The notes beneath the pieces are model-generated. The model saw only the letters and a program-made list of their open reading frames with translations. It was not told the origin of the DNA and did no database searches. Positions 58,464 through 64,000 of a DNA stretch of 64,000 bases are shown piece after piece. Position 1 is the stretch's first letter. Each line of letters begins with the position of its first letter. Source of the DNA: Streptomyces typhae (GTDB lineage Bacteria > Actinomycetota > Actinomycetes > Streptomycetales > Streptomycetaceae); assembly GCF_009755605.1 (NCBI RefSeq), contig NZ_WPNZ01000035.1:1-64000 (forward strand), written 5' to 3'. Position numbers and translations under genes: made by a program.

Positions 58464-60586
58464 AACGCGGCATGCTCAGCGTCGGCGATCAGGTGCGCTG
58501 GGACGAGCGCACCTGGACTGTTGCGGTTCTCGAGGGAGCCCGGGGGCGGCTGGTCGATGCCGGGGGCGCGGTGGCGGCTGTGTCACTGCCCCACCTGTTC
58601 GCCGACCCGCACTTCGAGGTCTGCGGCGCTCCCCGACCTCAGGTGCCGCCGTTCGCGCTGCTCGACGCGCTGCCTGATCCGGTGCGGGAGCAGGCACTGA
58701 GCTGGGAGCGGCACGTGCGAGAGGTGGAAACGGGCATCCCTGACCCGGTGGGCGGGACGCCGAGGCCTCGGTACGACCCCGCGGTGCATACCTTGGCGCA
58801 GCGGGAGGCGGCCAAGGCCGAGGAACTGACCGCCAGCGGCCTGCCGACGAGCGTGGCTACCGTGCGGCGGATGCGGGCGCGTTACCGGGACCAGGGTGTG
58901 TGGGGGCTGGTTGACCAGCGCACCACCCGGCCCAGGTCTGCGGTAGGTCGGGCGGATCCGCGGGTGGTGGACGCGGTCGTGGCGGTGCTTGAGGAGCAGC
59001 GGGACAGGTCCACGGGTACGTTGACGCGTCTGCGCGACCAGGTGCGGTGGTTCTTGGAGGATCAGCACGGCCCGGGGGCGGTGGGGGTGCCGCCGCAGTC
59101 GACATTCAACCGGCTGGTGCATGCGCTGGCCGATGGCCAGGGCATGTTGGGTACTGCGGCGCAGCGGCGCTGGCATGCGTCGCGGCCGGCGCCTCCGTTC
59201 GTGCCAACGGTGGCGTTGCGGCCTGGCGAGATGGTGATGATGGACAGCACTCCATTGGATGTGGTGGCGGTGCTGGCGGACGGGGTGACGGGCCGACCGG
59301 AGCTGACGCTGGCTGTGGACGTGGCGACGCGGAGCATCTGTGCTGCGGTGCTGCGGCCGCCGGGTACCAGCGCGGTGGATGCGGCGGTGCTGCTGGCGGA
59401 GATGGTGGCGCCGATGCGGATGCGTCCGGGCTGGGACGCGGCGCTGGCACTGCAGCGGTCGGTGGTCCCCTACGAGCGGCTGCTGAGTCTGGACGAGCGG
59501 CTGGAGGGAGCCGCTGCCCGGCCTGTGATCGTGCCGGAAACGGTGATCGTGGACCAGGGACGGGTGTTCGTGTCCTCCTCGTTCCTGGCAGCATGCGGGA
59601 GCCTGGGGGTGTCGCTGCAGCCCGCGCCGCCAGCGAACGGTCCGGCGAAGGGCCACGTGGAGCGCACGTTCAAGTCGGTCAATCAGCAGTTCTGCCAGTA
59701 CGTCGTGGGATACACCGGGTCCAATGCCACTGAGCGCGGCAAGGGCGTTGAGGACGAGGCCCGGTGGACACTGGCGCAGTTGCAGGAACTGTTCGACGAA
59801 TGGCTCGTAGCGGGGTGGCACGCGCGCAAGCACTCGTCGCTGAGGCATCCCCTCCTGCCTCATCTGGAACTGTCACCGATCCAGATGTGGGCCGCACTGG
59901 TGGGCGTCACCGGATATGTGCCCGTGCCGCTGGCACCGGACAACCACATCGAGTTGCTGCCGGTGAGGTGGCAGGTCATCAACGATTACGGCATTCGCTT
60001 CGACTACCGCACCTATGACGGCAAGGCACTCAACGGGTACCGGCGACGCCGATCGGGCAGCTCTGCCAGGGGCGAGCGCTGGGAGGTCCACTACAACCCT
60101 TACGAACCGGAACGGATCTGGGTGCGGCTGCCGGACGGCTTCGTGGAGGTGCCGTGGATCCATGCCACCCAAGTGAACATGCCGTTCACCGACTACACCT
60201 GGCGGCACATCCGCAAGACAGTAGCGCGCACCGCGGACCGCGACGCGCACGAGCTCGCCCTGGCCCGCGCTCTGGACGCGCTGCTCAAGCGAGCGGGCGC
60301 CAGAGAAGGCACACGCCGCGAGCGCACGGTGGCGGCTCGCGCCTCTGCCACTGCATCTGTCGCCGTCGGCGGTCCGACAGCCGGGACTGCAGAGGAGTCT
60401 TCGCCTCCTGCCTTCGTAGCGGACGTCGGTGAGAGCGGACAGCTCGATCGCGACCCGGAGGAGCCGTACGACGACCTTGACGGTTTCGACGAAGGCGAAG
60501 ACGGCAACGACACGTCGTCCGGTGACGTGCGGCGCTACACATCCCGACTGCTGAACCCCTATGCGGAGGCCGACCAGTGGCTCTAG
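58460..60586 (+). CDS. tnsB: TnsB-like DDE transposase
   Basis: The product has 708 residues from a GTG overlapping the tnsA stop. The first 240 residues hold HTH domains (LPTSVATVRRMRARYRDQGV, QSTFNRLVHALADGQGML). The rve core shows GEMVMMDSTPLDVVAVL (D, about residue 258), VIVDQGRVFVSS (D, about 362) and GPAKGHVERTFKSVNQQF (E, about 398). A C-terminal barrel (YGIRFDYRTYDGKALNGYR) and acidic tail follow. All three catalytic acids are present, so it should cut and join strands. It overlaps tnsC by ten bases. Confidence 0.92.
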   Translation: MKRGMLSVGDQVRWDERTWTVAVLEGARGRLVDAGGAVAAVSLPHLFADPHFEVCGAPRPQVPPFALLDALPDPVREQALSWERHVREVETGIPDPVGGTPRPRYDPAVHTLAQREAAKAEELTASGLPTSVATVRRMRARYRDQGVWGLVDQRTTRPRSAVGRADPRVVDAVVAVLEEQRDRSTGTLTRLRDQVRWFLEDQHGPGAVGVPPQSTFNRLVHALADGQGMLGTAAQRRWHASRPAPPFVPTVALRPGEMVMMDSTPLDVVAVLADGVTGRPELTLAVDVATRSICAAVLRPPGTSAVDAAVLLAEMVAPMRMRPGWDAALALQRSVVPYERLLSLDERLEGAAARPVIVPETVIVDQGRVFVSSSFLAACGSLGVSLQPAPPANGPAKGHVERTFKSVNQQFCQYVVGYTGSNATERGKGVEDEARWTLAQLQELFDEWLVAGWHARKHSSLRHPLLPHLELSPIQMWAALVGVTGYVPVPLAPDNHIELLPVRWQVINDYGIRFDYRTYDGKALNGYRRRRSGSSARGERWEVHYNPYEPERIWVRLPDGFVEVPWIHATQVNMPFTDYTWRHIRKTVARTADRDAHELALARALDALLKRAGAREGTRRERTVAARASATASVAVGGPTAGTAEESSPPAFVADVGESGQLDRDPEEPYDDLDGFDEGEDGNDTSSGDVRRYTSRLLNPYAEADQWL

Positions 60587-61620
60587 CAGATTTTGCTCCG
60601 GATGTTGATGATGCGTTCGACCCGGTCAGCACCTGGGTGGGCTGGCAGCGCTACGTCGATAGCGCACCGGCCACAGCGGTGGCCGATGACTCAGGCTGGA
60701 GCCGGGAACAGCGGCTGGACTACCACTCGCAGTTCGTCGTGGTGGCGACTCCCGCCATGGAGAGGGTGTCGATACAGCTGCAGCGGATGCTGCTGGTCAA
60801 CCGCCGCCACCGCGGCACCGCGAGGCGCGGGCTGATCGTCTCCGGGCCTCCGAACACCGGCAAGACCACCACGCTCATGGAACTGGGGCGGATTTTCGAG
60901 CTGACGGACCGGCGCAAGCATCCGGGTGGTCAAGACCGGCTTCCGGTGGCCTTCGTTTCCGTACCGCCTGCGTCGACCCCGAAGATGCTGGTCACCGAAT
61001 TCGCCCGGTTCCTGGGCCTGCCGGTCTTGCAGCGCATGAACCAGGCAGCAATCACCGACGCCGTCTGCGCGACGCTGTGTGAGCTGCGCACCCAGCTCAT
61101 CCTGGTCGACGACATCCATCTGCTCGACACCCGCACCCGTTCCGGTGCGGAAACCTCGGATCAGATCAAGCACCTGGGCGAGCGGATCCCGGCCACCTTC
61201 GTCTATGCGGGCGTCGATGTGCATGACTCGCCACTGCTGATCGGGCCGCGCGGGCAACAACTCGCGGGACGTTTCAAGCTGCTGCGCAACGACCCACTAC
61301 CCTACGGCACCGCAGCGCAGCGCGATGTCTGGCAGGAACTGGTCCGTGACCTGGAGGGCGCGCTACGGTTGCGGAACCACCGCCCGGGGGCGCTCACCAG
61401 ACAGGCCGCCTACCTGCACCGCCGCACCGCAGGAGTGATCGGCAGCCTGTCTCACCTGCTCCGAGAAGCCGCCGTGACGGCCATCATGGACGGGACCGAG
61501 ACCATAACGAAGAGCCTGCTGGAGGATCTCGAGCTGGACATCCGCGCAGAGCAGCAGCTGCTCGCCCCCGTGCCGGCGCAGCGCCGCGCTACTGCCAAAC
61601 GCGCCGGGAATAAGCGTTGA
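60577..61620 (+). CDS. tnsC: TnsC-like AAA ATPase
   Basis: The product has 347 residues from a GTG with GCGGAGG seven bases upstream, overlapping tnsB. It has RRGLIVSGPPNTGKTTTLME (Walker A, about residue 87), LILVDDIHLLDTRTRS (Walker B, about 170), a SDQIKHLGERIPATFVYAG segment like the sensor region, and a C-terminal helix bundle (TAGVIGSLSHLLREAAVTAI). TnsC polymerises on target DNA and links TniQ-bound targets to TnsB. Confidence 0.9.
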   Translation: MALADFAPDVDDAFDPVSTWVGWQRYVDSAPATAVADDSGWSREQRLDYHSQFVVVATPAMERVSIQLQRMLLVNRRHRGTARRGLIVSGPPNTGKTTTLMELGRIFELTDRRKHPGGQDRLPVAFVSVPPASTPKMLVTEFARFLGLPVLQRMNQAAITDAVCATLCELRTQLILVDDIHLLDTRTRSGAETSDQIKHLGERIPATFVYAGVDVHDSPLLIGPRGQQLAGRFKLLRNDPLPYGTAAQRDVWQELVRDLEGALRLRNHRPGALTRQAAYLHRRTAGVIGSLSHLLREAAVTAIMDGTETITKSLLEDLELDIRAEQQLLAPVPAQRRATAKRAGNKR

Positions 61621-61705
61621 CCCGCCCCTCCAGCAGCGCCCGCGGTCTGGAACCGGATCGCCTTTGCCCGCGGGCGCCCGTTCACGGACATCGGGAGCAC
61701 TGCCC

Positions 61706-64000
61706 GTGACCGTACCGCCAGCACGCGGGCCGTCGTCCCTGCTGTTTCCCTCCTTCCCGTGCGCGGCAGGCGTACGGCCGCTGCTGCGTGAGACCACACT
61801 GTCCTTCGTCGAACGCCTGGCCAGCCGCTTTGGGGTCTCGGCTGCCGACGTGATCGCAGAGTTCTTCGCCTCCGGCAACAAAAAGCCCATGCCCTCGCTG
61901 ACGGCCGACGGCGAGGTGTACTTCAACGCCGAGGCCCGGGCACGCTTCGCCACCCTGTCGCGAGTACCGCCGGAGCATCTGCGCCGGGCCCTGCCTGCCT
62001 GGACCCGGTTCGAACCTGCAGGCCGCTACGACACCGGTCCCGCAGTCACCTTCTACAGCGCCGGCTCCATCTCGCCCACCGGCACCGCCTGCACACGCTG
62101 CACCGCCGCGCGTACTGGACGAAGCGATCCGGCGCGCTTGTATATGGCGGCGCACCGGCGCCTCTGCGTTCGCCACCAGATGTGGCTGCCTGGCACGCAG
62201 GACGTACCTGATCAGAACTCAGGCCGCAGCCAGCTGAGCCTGGCCCAACTGCCCGAGACCGTACAGGCCCTCGGCCGCCACACGGCGCTGCTACGCCGCC
62301 GGGAGCATGCCGCAGACGCCTACACGGTCGCGCAGGCCATCATCGCCACCTGGTGGGATGCCGCCCGGCCTGAGGAAACCACCTGGGCGCGGCGGCTGGA
62401 CAGCCTCGCCCGCGCCAACCCCGCCGCCGAGCTTTGGTCCCGTGCTGCCCGGGACGCGGTCACTTACCCCGACACCGTCACCCTCGCAGGACTGCTGGCC
62501 AGCCCCTTCTGGCAGCACCAGGTCCTGGCCGACACCGGCAGGCACCGGCCGCACGTTCCCGCTGACACGCCATCCTTCATCCGCGAACTCGCCCTACGGC
62601 TAGGACGACCCTGGCTCGCCGGCGTGCTGGCCGACAGTGATTCCGGGCCGCTCACCGCGTGGCTCCAGGCATGCTGGCGCTCCCGCGCCGGTGAACGCGA
62701 GCGCACGGTGAGCATGTGGCGGGTCGCGCCCGCCTATCGCACCCCAGCCTCTTCCGGCTGCAATCCGGACCGGCCCTCTCGAACCGCAGGCACCGCGGAC
62801 GAAGCAGAAGCGGATGCCGACGGCGACACCGCACAGGGGTTCGCCCGCGGCCTCGCCCTCGCCCGGACCTTCGCCGCCAAGCACGGACACCTATGTATTC
62901 CCTACCGGCACGAAAAGGACGGGTTCCAACTCGGCCTGTGGCTGTCCAACCAACGCGCCACAGGCCCTCAGCTTCCCCCCGAGCGCAGCCGGGCTCTGTC
63001 CGACCTCGACCCGTGGTGGAATCCCCCGTGGAGTACGCTGTGGCAGCGCATATACCTGCGCGCACGACGGCTGCCAGGCTCAGGCGTCACACCCGAGCAG
63101 GGCTTCCCCGGCACCAGTGAGAATCTCGGCACCTGGCTATACCAGCAGTGCCAGAACTACGACAGTCTCCACCCCCAGCAGCGGAAACTGCTGACCCAGA
63201 TCGGCATCACCGCCGAAACGGCCTGCCGCGCACGGCCGCGTCGCCGCAACATCGCTGAAGCCCGCGACCAGGGACTGGACCACGCCCGCTCCTACTGGAA
63301 GCAGCACCAGCACCTGTGTGCCAGCGCAGCCGACACGCACGACGGCTTCCCCATCGGTCAATGGCTGTCCAACCTCCGCGTACGGGCCAGACGCGGCAGA
63401 CTCGACCCCGCTGTCGCACTACAACTGGACGCAATGGATCCGTGGTGGGCACCGCCTTGGTCCTCCGACTGGCAACGAACCTGCTACACAGTGCGCAACC
63501 TCGTCGGCTCCGGTCACACCGTCGCTCCAGAAAACGCCTTCACCGCCTTTGACGACGAACTCGGCCAATGGCTGTACACCCAATGCGTGACCTATCCCGG
63601 CCTGGCCGTGGAACAGCGTCAGCAACTCGCGGCCGTCGGCCTGACCGAGCAGGCTGCCGCAACCGCCCGGCCCGACCCCGCCACCGACAGCCCGTCGCTG
63701 GAAACGGGACTCCACTACGCCCACTCCTACGCGGCACTCCACGGCGACCTCAACACATCGCCATCCGACCGTCACCAAGGTTTCCCCATAGGCACCTGGC
63801 TGAGCCGCCAACGGCGACAGGCCAACCTCCACACCTCCAAGTTCACCTCTCCCTACCCAGCCGACCCGCTCCTGACCGCCATCGACCCATGGTGGAACCC
63901 ACCGTGGAACGCACACTGGCAGATCAACCACCGAGCAGCCCGCAAACTCGTCGAAGACGGCCTCGACCTCCTCCCCGAGCAAGGCTTCCCGGGCACCCCC
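61706..64000 (+). CDS. tniQ: TniQ-like target selector fused to HA-type repeats, runs off window
   Basis: A 765-codon frame starts at GTG 61706 (GGGAG nine bases upstream, 85 bases after tnsC) and is still open at the window end. Residues about 20-170 are TniQ-like: RPLLRETTLSFVERLASRFG, then a zinc motif CTRCTAARTG followed by HRRLCVRHQMWLPG. From about residue 375 come HA-type repeats in two alternating forms: form A, HGHLCIPYRHEKDGFQLGLW then DPWWNPPW (378-440; again 522-585 and 667-733); form B, ARRLPGSGVTPEQGFPGTSE then LGTWLYQQC (444-503; 586-647; a third begins at 734). HA modules otherwise occur in helicases such as the one at 3526. Fusion to TniQ suggests that they read the target. 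Confidence 0.85.
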   Translation, partial: MTVPPARGPSSLLFPSFPCAAGVRPLLRETTLSFVERLASRFGVSAADVIAEFFASGNKKPMPSLTADGEVYFNAEARARFATLSRVPPEHLRRALPAWTRFEPAGRYDTGPAVTFYSAGSISPTGTACTRCTAARTGRSDPARLYMAAHRRLCVRHQMWLPGTQDVPDQNSGRSQLSLAQLPETVQALGRHTALLRRREHAADAYTVAQAIIATWWDAARPEETTWARRLDSLARANPAAELWSRAARDAVTYPDTVTLAGLLASPFWQHQVLADTGRHRPHVPADTPSFIRELALRLGRPWLAGVLADSDSGPLTAWLQACWRSRAGERERTVSMWRVAPAYRTPASSGCNPDRPSRTAGTADEAEADADGDTAQGFARGLALARTFAAKHGHLCIPYRHEKDGFQLGLWLSNQRATGPQLPPERSRALSDLDPWWNPPWSTLWQRIYLRARRLPGSGVTPEQGFPGTSENLGTWLYQQCQNYDSLHPQQRKLLTQIGITAETACRARPRRRNIAEARDQGLDHARSYWKQHQHLCASAADTHDGFPIGQWLSNLRVRARRGRLDPAVALQLDAMDPWWAPPWSSDWQRTCYTVRNLVGSGHTVAPENAFTAFDDELGQWLYTQCVTYPGLAVEQRQQLAAVGLTEQAAATARPDPATDSPSLETGLHYAHSYAALHGDLNTSPSDRHQGFPIGTWLSRQRRQANLHTSKFTSPYPADPLLTAIDPWWNPPWNAHWQINHRAARKLVEDGLDLLPEQGFPGTP

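Larger units (their letters stand above)
57619..64000 (+). mobile_element. Tn7-like transposition operon (tnsABC-tniQ), right part beyond window
   Basis: Four rightward genes with GTGA-type and overlapping junctions encode TnsA-, TnsB-, TnsC- and TniQ-like proteins in canonical order. The element continues past 64000. The left limit is only a guess from the sequence before tnsA. Confidence 0.7.

Noticed and set aside
1..64000. Telomere or other end palindromes of a linear replicon
   Set aside because: No cluster of short, closely packed palindromes like a Streptomyces telomere was seen; tap and tpg alone indicate linearity.
1..64000. tRNA or rRNA genes
   Set aside because: No cloverleaf with a recognisable TTCRA arm and no rRNA-like stretch was noticed by eye; a covariance-model search would settle this.

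Overview
The window is high-GC actinobacterial DNA (strong G/C bias at third codon positions, GTG and TTG starts, ATGA/GTGA stop-start overlaps) and looks like a Streptomyces linear replicon, either a large linear plasmid or a chromosome arm. The decisive genes are an adjacent tap-tpg pair (50268-52499 and 49698-50255), encoding the telomere-associated and terminal proteins of linear Streptomyces replicons. A second tpg-like gene, interrupted by an in-frame TGA, lies at 21686-22243. No telomere was seen.

Layout. 1-6159: a truncated multi-HTH regulator, a small membrane protein, a gene-poor stretch, a PD-(D/E)XK-like protein, and a divergent two-gene operon ending in a DEAH helicase with a helicase-associated (HA) domain array. 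6218-15288: a Tn554-type tnpA-tnpB-tnpC module diverging from a 1563-aa nuclease-NTPase protein that resembles STAND/Avs defence proteins. 15365-22243: a 5'-truncated, frameshifted helicase paralogue, another frameshifted gene, a sigma-like/excisionase-like pair, a roughly 106-bp nested dyad, two membrane proteins and the broken tpg-like gene. 22276-27514: a TniA/TniB-type transposition operon with an unusual chimera joining a transposase-type N-terminus to an AAA ATPase. 27738-37188: an SF1 helicase, an unknown protein, an Fe-S RecB-like nuclease and a coiled-coil protein, diverging from sbcD-sbcC.

37381-40551: an HNH protein with zinc knuckles, a gene remnant, a CoiA-like protein and two small ORFs. 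40517-49129: a complete type II Wadjet-like operon (jetA-jetB-jetC-jetD), all junctions overlapping. 49698-57448: tpg, tap, a divergent pair around three copies of one operator-like motif, a frameshifted DUF6083 gene, a UvrD-like helicase and a small protein. 57699-64000 (running off the edge): a Tn7-like operon tnsA-tnsB-tnsC-tniQ, in which the TniQ protein carries at least six HA-type repeats and TnsA appears to have lost its catalytic residues.

The whole reads as an accessory region: telomere maintenance genes, three different transposition modules, two or three candidate defence or genome-surveillance systems, and several decayed genes. The most unusual features are the TniQ-HA Tn7-like element, the SbcCD/Fe-S nuclease/helicase island, and a Wadjet system (which acts on circular DNA) carried by an apparently linear replicon. 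All family assignments were made by reading the sequence; no database search was run.
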